DNA from: Glebionis coronaria
Taxonomy: Eukaryota; Streptophyta; Magnoliopsida; Asterales; Asteraceae
DNA length: 64,000 nt
Reading direction: 5' to 3'
NCBI GenBank assembly: GCA_025667525.1
Contig: CM046875.1
Coordinates: forward strand, 433,826,617 to 433,890,616
Of this stretch, positions 1 to 11,825 are shown in pieces (positions within the stretch are counted from its first letter, which is position 1; every line of letters starts with the position of its first letter). The position numbers and the translations under genes are program-made. Below the pieces are notes generated by a model, which was given only the letters and a program-made list of their open reading frames with translations, had not been told where the DNA came from and searched no databases.

Positions 1-534
1 CCTTTTTACCACTTAAAAAAAGCAAAAACAAAACCTAAATGTAAATAAATAAACGTAAAAGTCGGAATTACACGTGGTTTTGTGTTTTTGTTGTGAAATA
101 GGTACAAAAAGAGAAAAATGAAGAAACACGGGATTTCACGGGAATTTATTAAAGAAAAAGTCAAAGACAAGTCAAAGGGACCAAAAGTGCCAAAAGAATA
201 AAGCTTGGAGGACTAAAGATGAAGATTTTATGAAGCTATGAGCTAAAGATTAAAGAGTGCAAAAGAAAAGGACTTAATCTGCCAATCTGCCAAAGTTGTC
301 ATAATGGAAGCCACGTAGACCAATGAGGATGTAGTATGTGGAGCACATGGATTACCAACTTTCCACATTTATTATACTACACTTTTCAGCTTTTGCAGCT
401 GCCATGTCACAGATCCACCACACCCTTTCTCCTCCACTAATATTACACCACGTGGCCATCTTCTTCACCAGTTCATAGAGCACGATTCAAGCATTTTCAA
501 GCTTCGATTTCTTCATGTATTTTGATCGACTACC
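1..534 (+). repeat. Flank of element E, possibly an Athila-like LTR fragment
   Basis: AT-rich noncoding DNA into which element E inserted. I see no credible reading frame. Its wording (a GAGAAAAATG tract, then ACACGGGA, then GGGACCAAAAGTGCC-type runs) resembles the 5' third of the Athila LTR at 57029 read in the plus direction, so this may be the start of an older, diverged LTR of the same superfamily. That is inference from short matches; it could also be unrelated intergenic DNA. Confidence 0.35.
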
Positions 535-1599
535 TGATAGTAGGAAAATTACACTTGACTTTATTTTAGGAAAAACAAAGCAAGTATAAAGCGGTAAGTA
601 TTAAGTGCACGTTTAGGAAAACGTAAACAATTATGACCCAAATATGAGTTCGTTCACCAAGGAGGATAATTGTGTGTGTTAAACTTGTAGTGTTTTGGAT
701 TAATATTAATGGAGTGAAAAAGATCTAAATGGAATGACGGATTACACTAAAATTTAAGCTACGGCGTACAAAATGTAAAATCGTAAAACGTGACAAAATA
801 AAAACTTTACCTAAAAATTACAATAAATACCTAAAAATATGCCTAAGGTTTACAAATAATTAAAACTTCTTGTAACTTTTTAATTTAATTAATATTAATT
901 TTTTAAATGTTAATTAAAGCCCAAAAATAAAATAAATTAACAAAAAGCCCAAACTAAGATTTTAAAACTTGTAAACCTCAAAAATATTCTAATTAAGCTA
1001 AAAACTATTTTTGTAAAAATTTAAACCAGTTAAAACAATTTTAAAACCCTAAAAAAACTTTTGAATTAAAAACGTAAAACTAAAAAACGTGACGAAAAAT
1101 GAAATTTACCTAAAAAATTAATAAAAATCACCAAAAATTCTTAAATAATATAACTAAGATATAAAAACCTACAAAACTCTTTTAAACCTTTTAATTAATT
1201 TTATATAAGTTTTTAAAGATAAATAAAAACCTTAAAAATCAAATAAAATATTAAAAAGTCCAATTTGTGTTTTTATAGTTTGTATACCCTTAATATATTA
1301 TTATAAGACTAAAAAGTATTTTTTATAAACTTTTAATTAACAAAATCTATTTTTAAAAGACTTAAAATTAAATTCGAATTAAATAAATGCTAGAAAATAA
1401 TTAAATGGTGAGAAAAATATGAAACTCTACAAAAAAGTATAAAACACTAGTAAGTTTGAAGGAAAAATGTAAAAAGCCCAAAATAAGTTACCAATAAGCC
1501 GAATTAAGCTAATCTAATCACGGCTTATTTTTGATAAGTCAAACTCAACTTGTGTTTAAATAACTAACAATTCCAACTTAGAATGTTAAAGTCCCTAGG

Positions 1600-1720
1600 G
1601 AGCGAGTGGTTGTGGGTGTGTGTGTTGAGGCGTTTAAAGGGTCGATCATGTGCGAGGTCGAGGTTTCGAACCTTAGGGTTCCTCTTGACTTCCTGTGATT
1701 CCTTTTTTTCCTTGATTAAA
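1600..1720 (-). other. tRNA-like segment in the E LTR
   Basis: The minus strand carries a block with a GGTTCGAAACC-type motif followed by CGACCTCGCAC. It lies in the LTR position matching the clearer tRNA-like block of F at 59650-59740. It does not fold into a standard tRNA by eye. I read it as a decayed tRNA-derived segment inherited by the family. Confidence 0.35.
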
Positions 1721-3333
1721 CCAACACTCAAACACTTCCTAATCACTTATTACTTGCTTCTAATCAAAATATTAACACAAAAATCACGAATCAAAAAGGC
1801 TACAGTACCAAAAAATGAAGAACAAGAACCTTTTTTAACAATGAGTAAAGGGGTTTTGATTGAGCCCGTTTTTGGGGTGCGTTGAGTTTTGTTGGGCTCA
1901 CAAGGACACCCTCACAACCTTTGGGTTGTGAGGAGTCAATAACAAGAAAAGAAACACAAATTTAATAGTAAATTCACACAAAACAACTAGAATTTTTAAG
2001 AAAATGTTGAAAATGGTAATAGTTGGTCTACTCTGCTATGATAGTAAGATCCAAGGCAATTTTGAGCTATCTTAAAGCCTCAAACTTAAAATACCAGCTG
2101 ACCTAAACTTAAACCAACACAAGTCTTAGCTATACACCAACTTACAAACCACCAAATGCAAAAAACAAGGCACTAGTAATCTGTTGATGCATGCAATGGA
2201 CAGAAAAGCACTTTTACTGGTCTAATATGCAAAAAGATGAGATTTGGACCTTGATTCTTTGATTTTTACTCAAACAAACTATCCTTTTTGTGCATTCACT
2301 CCTAAATCTAACTATTTTCCAACTATGGCCAAGATTACAAATCTAAAAACTCAAAAACAAGATTCTAAACCTACTGATTAGACAGAATGCAACTTTTTCT
2401 TCAAATAAGCATGAAATTTTGATCTTTAAAACCACCAACTTGAAATATCATACCAAGTTAACTAATTACCATATTAGAACTTGTTTAAACCTATTACACA
2501 ACAAGCCTATGTTCCTAACACCAAATGGTGAGCAATCCCAAACACCACTTAAGATTTTTAAGACTAATTTTAACAAAAAAATTCTTTAATAATTTGGATA
2601 ACTAGTTAAAAACCTTGAACATACATAAATCTAACCTTCATAGCATGATACTTTCATTCAAATGCAAACAATAACAAAAAGACATGAACACTTAAGCATG
2701 CAGAATTTTAAACATAAAAATGAAAGAGAGGGAAAAAGGGATAGAACCTCCTCCCAAATACCTCCTTTTGGGAGGTTAGATAAGCTCCCTTGAGTTTGTC
2801 CAGCTACTAGACTCAACCCAAGGGTGTCTTCAATGATTTAAGGAACCAAAGTCAACAACAGACTTTGGTAGAATGTTGTTTGATAGATCACAAGCACAAA
2901 TAAGAAAAGCAAGCCCAATTCCTAGAACACAAGGTGGATTTGAAACCACCTATGGACTAGTCATTTGGATAGTGAGTGGTTAAGTGAATATAGCTTAAAA
3001 GAACTTAGCAAAAACGAACAACTTTTTGATATTTTGAGGGTTTTTAGTCCCCACAACTTAAGCCACCCAAGCCAATGACCTCACTTCACCTTGATAATCA
3101 ATTATCAGGGTGACATGATCAATCAAAAGCCCAAAAGTCTTAAGTGCTTAAACAAGAAAACTTAGAAAAATAAGAAATTTTGAAAACTTGAACCAAACTT
3201 AAACTTGAAACGGATTTTAACATGAACATTCAAACATAAAAACTTTACCAACTTCTATTAAATCATAGAAAGAAATTACAAGATGGTGAACAAGGAAAAA
3301 CAAGAACAAGAACAAATGATAAACCCTAAGTGT

Positions 3334-3343
3334 CTTATATAGG
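3334..3343 (-). promoter_or_regulatory. Putative TATA box of the E LTR
   Basis: The minus strand reads CCTATATAAG and is followed by a pyrimidine-rich leader with repeated GTTCTT units. The F LTR has a TATA motif followed by a similar leader at the matching place. The promoter role is inferred from this shared position. Confidence 0.45.
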
Positions 3344-4488
3344 CTTATAAAGCATTCTAGAAATGAAAAGAAGATAAAAACCCTAAGTATGAAGTTCTAG
3401 GTTTGCCCTTTGATGCTTTGGAAGATGCCATAAAGATGCTCTTCTTGTTTGAACTTAAAACAAGTCAAATGGCTCATGTGATGATCTTTTGGATGTTAGT
3501 GAAGATGTTAGTTGTGCAAAATGATCACAGACGTTCATTTGATGTGGCCAACACGAAAGAGTGATCTAACCATCCATTTTCCTGCTTCTTTTTATAGTTT
3601 TACCAAAAACGTACCCACAATCGTGCAGCAGAGGGGTCCACAACTTATATCAGTGAGCTGTGAGGGTTTATGTGGGTTGCAAAAGGTTTACAAAGTGGTT
3701 AGTTAGTGATCTGCATGATAGTCCATAAACCCCTTTGTTTTGGGTGAGAGTCAAACGATTAGGGTTTAGGTTAGGAGGGTTTAAGAATAGTTTAATTAGA
3801 TATGTTTTAGGGGTAAGAGAAAGTGTTTAGCGAGAAAATATATTAACTAATTAATTAGTTTAAAACTTAATTAATTAATATATTAGTTGTTAAGTGGGGG
3901 TGGGGTGTAACGTAGGATGGGTTGGGTGAGATGGAGTGTTGTGATTGGTGGAGAGGGGGAGTGGGATGTGAGGTGGCAGAGAGTTAATGGTGGTTAGATG
4001 TTAGGGATAAGAAGGTTGGTGTTATGGCATAAATGGTCCCTCCCCTTTATACACCCCTTTGTTTTGTTTTACATCTACAGTCCTTGCCACTTTACTCCGT
4101 TAGTCCTTTTGTATTTGCACTATTAGACCTTGTGTATTCAAAGGGATCTAAAGTGTAACTTTCTTGATCTTCAAGGGCTGTTTTGACATGTATTTAAACA
4201 AAAGGTCAGATCTTGTATAAAATGATTCTTGTAGGGTCATTTGTGACAAGTCTTCAATAGTTGAGGGACCAATCTTGACAATCTTCAATTCTTAAAGGGT
4301 CTTTTTAGAAAATTCAACACTTGGGTCCGGTTCATTGTGCGGCTTCGTTTCCCGTGTTTTTTTGTGCTTGATTCTTGTGATCTTTTGTCTTTTTCTCGAT
4401 ATTCGTACCAAAAATACACAATGAACAAACACAAGCATATATTTGGCACTTTTAATGATATTTTCACTGTTTTAAGCCTGTTTTGGAC

Positions 4489-4519
4489 GATGAGACTATG
4501 TATGAATGCAGTCTCATCA
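4489..4519 (-). other. Terminal hairpin of the E LTR
   Basis: GATGAGACT (4489-4497) and AGTCTCATC (4510-4518) form a perfect 9-bp inverted repeat around a 12-nt loop at the LTR tip, ending in the terminal TG. F has the same stem with a different loop. Confidence 0.7.
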
Positions 4520-4531
4520 ATCCCCCATACT
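4520..4531 (-). other. Polypurine tract next to the E 3' LTR
   Basis: The minus strand reads AGTATGGGGGAT immediately before the LTR tip. This is the expected place and composition for the plus-strand primer tract, and it identifies 535-4519 as a 3' LTR. Confidence 0.75.
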
Positions 4532-6353
4532 AAACCATTTTCGTGCCCTCACACAATGCTAGAATAAAGTATCTTAGCATCTCCAAAATTCATTTTTATC
4601 GACATTTATTGAAACGTAAACTTACTAAACAACCACTACTTATGTTATAGACATAATGTATGATTTTCATCGCAAAATGGGACTTTTAGGTTCATAGAAT
4701 AACAACACGTGAATGCTTCTTTAGAAATAATTTTGTCTTCCTCGATATTCACCCAATTCTATGCTAAGCGTGTAACGAGATCATTGTCATTATAAGTTAG
4801 TAATGCTAACACTACTCATATGCTCTAATCACGTACTTCGACTCCCATAATCCTAAATGGTATCTCTTATATTTTATATTTGTCTTGAATGATCATGATG
4901 ATACACTTTTTACTTTGCGTGAATAAAGATTAAGGTCCAAAAATAGAAACAAAACAGTGTAATCAAAATCGTCGAATTAATAGCCTCTCCTAATAGACAA
5001 CGATGTCAAAAAATTAAGTCAACAAGTGAGATTCGATAAACACGATTTTGAACATGAGTCTTATTACCAAGACTTTTATACGCCCCCTAACGGATGGGCC
5101 TTATTATCATAGGTTTGCCTCCGCTTTTTAGGGCTTCGGTCTTGCCTTGCCTTTTATTTAACCTCGCCATGAGGTGTTTATTATGGCCAAAAACGTATAT
5201 CCTCAATGTAAACGTATTTTGGATCTTTAAAGCTTCGAAGTTTAAGGCTTCACTTACAATTTTGCATAGATTTTCCGGCCTTGTGAGCTTGAAAATTTTG
5301 CTTGATTTAGGTGATTGAGCACTTAAATTTATTATTGGGTGAAGCTTTTGAGTATTCGGGGTGCCAATACTTCAAAACCGTGACACTGGCGATTCTCAAA
5401 TGTTTTCCCAATTTAATTACATGGAAGCTACTAGAATCAATTAGAAATCAACAATTAAGACTAAACCGCTAAGTGTATATTTATTAGAAAAATTTATATT
5501 CAAGCGTGGGGAGAATAAGCAAACAATTAGAACACATGAGTTTTTGAAAGAATACGCGTATTCTACGTTTAGCATAGTAACTTATAATTAACACTATCAT
5601 TTCTCGCCCTCATTTAAGAGACTTGGCCTAATATAAAGTTAAGGAATCGAAGCTAAGTGCTCAACATGCACGGTCGAGTCAAAAATTACTCTTATTCTTG
5701 CCATCGAAAAATCTACATTCGTGTCTTAAACACTTATGAAAATATGAGAAAAAAATTAAAATTTAGCCATTTTTAGCCTTATTAGCAACAAAACGTTAAC
5801 AAAAATATGAAAGTTGGAAAGCATGAAGGCGTGAGGCAAGTATTTATTAACCCCCAATACTAAAAAAAACATTGTCCTCAATGTTTCGAGTCTAAGGGTA
5901 AAATACCCCCATACTAGAGACGAAGAGTCGAATGCTTAGGATCTAGTATGAAAAGGGTATAACAATTAAATCTATAGCCGTTTATGAAGTGTGCTAAAAG
6001 AACTAATGTTAGAACAATAAAGGATATATCATTTGGATATCGGAAAATTCTTTAAGCAAACGATCGCGGCTCACGTAAAACGAACACGAGAGGCTTCAAT
6101 CGTGAAGATGATGATCTAAATAACCACAATTCACAAACAACCACGTAACAAAGGTTGGAAGGGCACAAATACCCTCACATTAAACTACATTAGAAAGCGA
6201 TAATATGTACAGGGATAAGCATGGGATTTCCCCCACGAAGCACCTCGTTTTTTATTACCGAGTCATGAGCTCGACTCGATCCCCTCAACACTAATTATCA
6301 TTGGGGAATGTGACTTGGTCGAGGTCGTCCAAAAAAGGGACTTCCCCATCAAA
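4532..6353 (-). other. Noncoding internal region of E between pol and the 3' LTR
   Basis: About 1.8 kb without a convincing gene. Athila elements often carry an env-like or other extra ORF here, but I see none. Two extra PPT-like motifs (minus-strand AGTATTGGGGGT ending at 5851, and AGTATGGGGGTA at 5904-5915) flank a short palindrome at 5868-5885. Confidence 0.6.
5868..5885. other. Conserved-looking palindrome after Athila pol
   Basis: AACATTG TCCT CAATGTT is a perfect 7-bp stem with a 4-nt loop beside a PPT-like run. A CATTGAGGACAATG block after pol is, as I recall, common in Athila-type elements. It may mark an RNA structure or a second plus-strand priming site; both roles are inference. 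Confidence 0.5.
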
Positions 6354-8537
6354 TTAGTGCTTAACCCTATGACCATTCACCTTATAGTTAGGACCATCAT
6401 TTTAAGCTAGCTCGATGGTCCCATATGGAAACACTTGGGTGATGGTGAACTGTCCGGGCCAACAGGATTTCAACTTGCCGGAAAATATTTTCAATCTTGA
6501 GTTAAAAAGCAACACTTGATCTCCAATGTTAAAACCCGATTTTTAATTTTAGAATCATGAAACTTTTTAGTTTTCTCTTTGTAAATCAATGAATTTTCAT
6601 AAGCAATGTCTCTCAATTCATCTAACTCATTCAATTTCATTTCCAATGTTTTCTCGTGGCCTTAATGTCATCATTACAATGCTTTAGGGCCCAATAAGCT
6701 TTGTGTTCGAGTTCAATTCGCAAGTGACAGTTCTTCCCATACACAAGCTTATAAGGAGTGCACCCAATGGGCGTCTTATGAGTGGTACGAAAGGCCCATA
6801 AAGCATCGCCAAGCTTGCCCGACCAAGATTGTCGGTTCTCTCCTATCGACCTTTCTAAAATCCTTTTTGAAGCTTGGTTTGAAACCTCGACTTGCCTACT
6901 CGTTTGTGGGTGATAAGCCGTAGAAAGACGATGTGTAACCCCATATTAGTCAACGACGACAAGGATGTACTTATTACCACGAGATGATGGGAACGACCCC
7001 ATAAAATCAATTCCCCACACGTCAAAGATCTCACACACTTTGATGATATTCTGTGGCATTTCATCGTTTTGTGAGGCTTTTTCTTGACGGTGGCAAGAGT
7101 CACACGACTTGATTAGTGCGTGCGTAGCTCGGTAATTAGTAGGCCAAAAGAAACCGGCATTAAAGACCTTCTTCGCCGTGAGATTAGCACCATGGTGACC
7201 ACCCGTGGGTCCCTCGTGACAAGCCCTAAGGATATTAGTAGCTTCGGTGCCAAACACACAACGTCGAATGATTTGATCCGCACAAGTCCGAAAGAGATAA
7301 GGGTCGTCCCAAAAATAGAACTTGACGTCACGAAAGAATTTTCGTTTTTGTTTAGTCGTCATACCCTTGATGATGAAGTTTCCCGCATGGTAAGTTGCGA
7401 TGTCCGCAAACCATGGGGTTGAAGAATCTCCCTTAGAATTCACTACACCAAGAGTCTCGAGAGGAAATGTTTCGTTAATTTCCTTGTTCTCGAGTACATT
7501 TTAGTGAGGATCTTCTAATCGAGAGAGATGATCGGCCGTGAGATTCTCGGCTCCTTTTTTGTCAAGTATTGTGACATCAAATTCTTGTAGGAGGAGAATC
7601 CAACGAAGCAATCTCGGCTTAGCGTCAAGTTTAGCAAAGAGGAACTTGATAGCCGAATGATCCGTATACACTATGATTTTCGTTAAAACGAGATAAGGTC
7701 AGAATTTTTCAAAAGCATACACCACGACAAGTAATTCTTTTTCCGTTGTGGTATATTTCATTTGAGCCTCGGTCATCGTTTTGCTAGAATAGTGGATAGG
7801 CAAGAAGTGTTTTGCATGACGTTGCCCCAAAACGGTCCCTTTAGCGTAATCACTAGCATCACACATATGTTCAAAGGGGAGGTTCCAATTTGGAGCAACA
7901 AGAATGGGAGCTTCGGTAAGTTTCCTTTTAAGAGTTTTAAAGGTTCGAACACAATCTTCGGAAAAGACGAAAGGAGCATCTTTCTCGAGAAGGTGTGTCA
8001 TCATCCGAGATATCTTTGAAAGATCTTTGATGAAGCGACGCTAAAAGCCCATGTGGCCTAGGAAACTCCTAACTCCCTTAACGGTTTTGGGATGAGGTAA
8101 TTTGGCGATGACGTCAATTTTAGCTTTATCTACCTCAATCCCCGCTTTCGAGACCTTGTGCTCTAAGACGATTCCTTCTTTACACATGAAATGACATTTT
8201 TCCTAAATAAGCGCATGGTTGGTTTCCTCACAACGTTTTATGATTTTATCCAAGTTGTCTAAACACGACGTGAACGAATTACCAAACACCAAAAAGTCAT
8301 CCATGAAAACTTCCATCGTCTTCTCGATCATGTCATGAAAAATAGCCATCATGCACCTTTGAAAGGTTCCCCGTGCATTACAAAGTTCGAAGGGCATTCT
8401 ACGATAGACAAACGTTCCATATGTACACGTAAACGTAGGTTTTTCTTGATCACAAGGATCGATGGGGATTTGAAAGCAACCGGAAAAAAATCTAAAAAGC
8501 AATAGAAATCGTTTCCCACAAGATGCTCCAACATTTT
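6354..8537 (-). pseudogene. Athila-type pol remnant (RT, RNase H, integrase)
   Basis: Reading leftwards, 8537-8203 is the RT palm: QIPIDP, a FELCNA motif where RPFGLCNA-like wording is usual, and the catalytic FMDD-type segment (EVFMDDFLVFG), with a frameshift near 8480. The connection and RNase H follow at 8004-7550 (LLEKDAPF, CDASDYAKG, then stop codons). Integrase is at 7443-6354, with an HHCC zinc finger ([11 protein letters not shown] ... SCDSCH) and the first catalytic Asp in [10 protein letters not shown]. At 6946 a stop follows VVVD and the next readable words ([14 protein letters not shown]) come from well downstream, so the segment with the second catalytic Asp is deleted. The C-terminal part ([13 protein letters not shown], then many stops) runs to about 6354. 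The gene is non-functional and truncated at its N-terminal side by element B. Confidence 0.88.
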
Positions 8538-9728
8538 TGTCACACCCCACCATGGCAGAATATGGGGAACGACACATGGATATCATCACAACAATAGCGT
8601 GTCTATAGATATAACTAAATGAAATGGAAATATCATAAATGGTGACACAATGTCATGAAGATATCACAAACAATGCAGGCGTCTAGGTAAGTGGGTAACA
8701 GGTCTACCTCTTACCAAAGACATACAATTAACAAATAACAAACATATATGTGTCTACAAAGTATCACTTATTCAAACATAAGTAAAGACTAAGAGGAAAG
8801 GGGGTTCCTCCAATGCAATCCTAAGCCTCCAAGCTAGCCACTCCTATTCTCACGCTTAACCACATTCTCACCTGAAAGAGACACTAAAACACGTCAACAT
8901 AAAGTTGGTGAGAGTCATAGGTTTAGACTCCAACTCCAAATTAACTATAAGTTGTGAATAACAACCATCAATAAAAGAACATATGGACAATGTGCTACAA
9001 TTATGCATTAAAAACTAACATTCAAGATTAACCATTCACCACAATTCCAAGGCTCCCAGCCTTACCAATCACCATGGTGCCATAGGCGCCCATACACCTA
9101 TGAACCAATCCCATGTCCCCGCCTTGTCAACATCCCCTTATACCAAGTCAAACCACAATAACTAAGACGGTACGCGTCCCCCCATCCAAATCATAAACAC
9201 AATCAAGAATCACATAGCAGTTAATCACATAAGTGCACAAACAAGTCCATCACAAACCATAAAAACATTCACATCATTAGTTACAAAACCATAGAGTATC
9301 TCTTCCATCCCATCTGGAATTGAAATCATAAAAAGACATGGGACTATGAAAGTCACCTGAACAAGCTTCTCCAAATATTCGCGCTCTAGCGAAAATCTAA
9401 ACACACAAACATATACAATCAAGACATGAACCACATACCAAAATGGCTCATCAATCTATGATGGATATATAACCTTATACTACCACTTAACCCCATTTAT
9501 ATGCCATATTCATCTCATTACATCCCTCTATAAAGACCTTAACTTAGTTTAGTTCATAGCTCCCCCGTTAACATTTAACCCAAACAAGTCCCGTTTTTCA
9601 TACTTCAAACTATGGGTCGAACACCCCCTTAACCAAAATAATATGCCTTGTAAAAGAAACCCTATGCCCTTACATGTGTTAGCTAACTCTCCCATTTGGC
9701 CGCAACCTTAAAGCTACTGTTAAGGCCT

Positions 9729-9938
<210 letters not shown>

Positions 9939-11155
9939 TTTTACCTATCCAGAATTTACTGATTTTGAACATACGAAAAGTTTGTTATGATCAAAGGGTC
10001 TTACCCTAACCCATTTGTTTGTTCCTCCTCCAGATCTTTTATTTAATATATAATCTAAGTCTCATGTTCGTTTGAAGGTCCAATTATACTCCTAAGTACC
10101 CTAAACATCTTAAAACATTAATTTAAACCCGACTGATTTCAAAACTGCTTTGACCTCCGACTGTTGTAACCTGTTTTTGACCCACTTTCCTACCTCCAAT
10201 TTAGTTCTAGTTTCTTGCATTTACAGCCAACTCAATTACCTTTCCATGGGTACCAAGATCCCGATTTAAAAGTTTGTAACACTCTAGATATGATCGAAAC
10301 AAGTGACCTAAAATTCTGCCCAGTTTTTAAAAACGAATTTAACACAATTAGCTTAAATAATTACCATCACCATGTATAATTATTATCTCTTATTAATCAA
10401 AGCATGTTTATACCATTATAATACAGAATTCATAATTAACCTAACCCTAGATCCATCATGTATTGATTAAGAACGAGTTAAAAATAATTTAATCGAAAAG
10501 AGAAACATAGGTTTTACCTTAGAATTTTTAGAAGACAAGAAAATTCTGAAGAACGCTAAAAATCTCCATTTATTCCGACTAAACCTTGATCTCAAGGGAT
10601 TTTATGAGTGTTTTGATTAATAAAAAGACTTTATATACTTTCCTAACAACTCCTTGGCTCATGTACAAAAGCCCGGTTCCCTTTTTCCCTTTTTTCCCCT
10701 TTTCTTTTCTTCGTGCGTTTACAAACCGACTATACCCGTATATATTTTTATTTTTTTTCTTTTTATTACTTACAAATATATTATTAATAATACCTTAAGT
10801 TACCTTAATTTATTTCAGCTCCTAAAACCTCCAAAACGTTAAAACCGTAAAACTAGTCAATTTACGCATTTACCGTTAAAGACGTAAAAATATACAGTTT
10901 AAAAAAACTCATGAAATATGAAATAAACTATATAACTAAGTTCCAACTGACTTAAAACCACCCCGAAAAATATTCCCGTAACTAATTACCTCATCCGAGA
11001 CCACTAAATGCTAAACCTTAAATCATAAAAATACGATTTACTATAATACTTATACGTATACGTAAAACACCAAAATAACACCATCTCATTTCATAGTCAC
11101 TACCTTGTGAGCTCATGAACATGAAATAACCATTCCTCGATTTACTTATGAGTAC

Positions 11156-11160
11156 CATAT
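11156..11160. other. Left target site duplication of A (CATAT)
   Basis: CATAT borders the left end of A and is repeated at 18229-18233. The uninterrupted sequence is visible in B's middle LTR near 37318-37322 (ATACCATATACCC). Confidence 0.88.
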
Positions 11161-11817
11161 TTTGACAACCCTAGGTTTTGGATTTGTCACTTGGTCTTAC
11201 TTTTAGGTTATTTTATGTGTGCTTACTTAATTTGTGTAATTACGTGTTTATTTTGAGTGATTAAGGTTGGTGTGGTTATCGTTTATGAGTATAGAAGTAC
11301 TCATAAGTAAATCGAGGAACGGTTATTTCATGTTCATGATCTCACAAGTTGTGACTATGAAAGGAAATGGTGATATTTTGGTGTTTACGTATACGTATAT
11401 GTATTATAGAAAATCGTATTTTTTTTTACGATTTACGGTTTAGCATTTAGAGGTCTCGGATGAGGTAATTAGTAATATGAATATTTTTCGGGATGGTTTT
11501 AAGTCATTTAGGACTTAGTTATAAAGTTTATTTCAAAACTTGAGATTTTTATTAAAAGTGTATATTTTACGTCTTTTACGGTAAAACGCGTAAAAACTGA
11601 CTAGTTTTACGGTTTTGAGGCTTTGGAGGCTTTAGGAGCTGAAATAAATTAAGGAAAATTAAGGTAATGTTATTAATATATATATTAATAATAAATAAAA
11701 AAACGAATTTAAAGGGGGTTTAGGTCGGTTTGGAAAAAAGAAAAGAAGGAAAAAAGGAAAAAAAAAGAGGAAAAAGGAAAGTTGGGTTTTATATTTAGAC
11801 TAGGATTCTTGTTACAT

Positions 11818-11825
11818 TATATAAG
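11818..11825 (+). promoter_or_regulatory. Putative TATA box, A 5' LTR
   Basis: TATATAAG, about 660 bp into the LTR and followed by an AAAGAGAAAAA-rich leader. The same motif sits at 16309-16316 in the 3' LTR. Its role is inferred from motif and position. Confidence 0.45.

Larger units (their letters stand above)
535..4519 (-). repeat. 3' LTR of element E
   Basis: Long terminal repeat of 3985 bp. On the minus strand it starts TGATGAGACT at 4519 and ends CTACTATCA at 535, giving TG...CA termini. It aligns with the F LTR at both ends: the first ~200 bases after the tip, and the end region (the CCTCCTTGG/GAACGAACT block near 640-670 here and near 60800 in F). A likely 5-bp target duplication is CTACC at 530-534; its partner is outside the window. 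Short open frames here (for example 1564-1746 and 4285-4467) have no coding character. Confidence 0.82.
535..8537 (-). mobile_element. Element E: Athila-like Ty3/gypsy retrotransposon, 3' part, decayed
   Basis: This is the 3' half of a minus-strand Athila-like element. Reading leftwards from 8537 it has an RT fragment, RNase H, integrase, a noncoding stretch, a polypurine tract and a complete 3' LTR. The LTR tip (4519 leftwards) matches the tip of element F at 57029, including its terminal hairpin, so the two belong to one family. The 5' part (gag, protease, 5' LTR) is missing because element B inserted in RT at 8537, and the remainder would lie beyond the right edge of the window. Coding regions carry stops, frameshifts and an integrase deletion, so this copy is dead. 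Confidence 0.85.
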
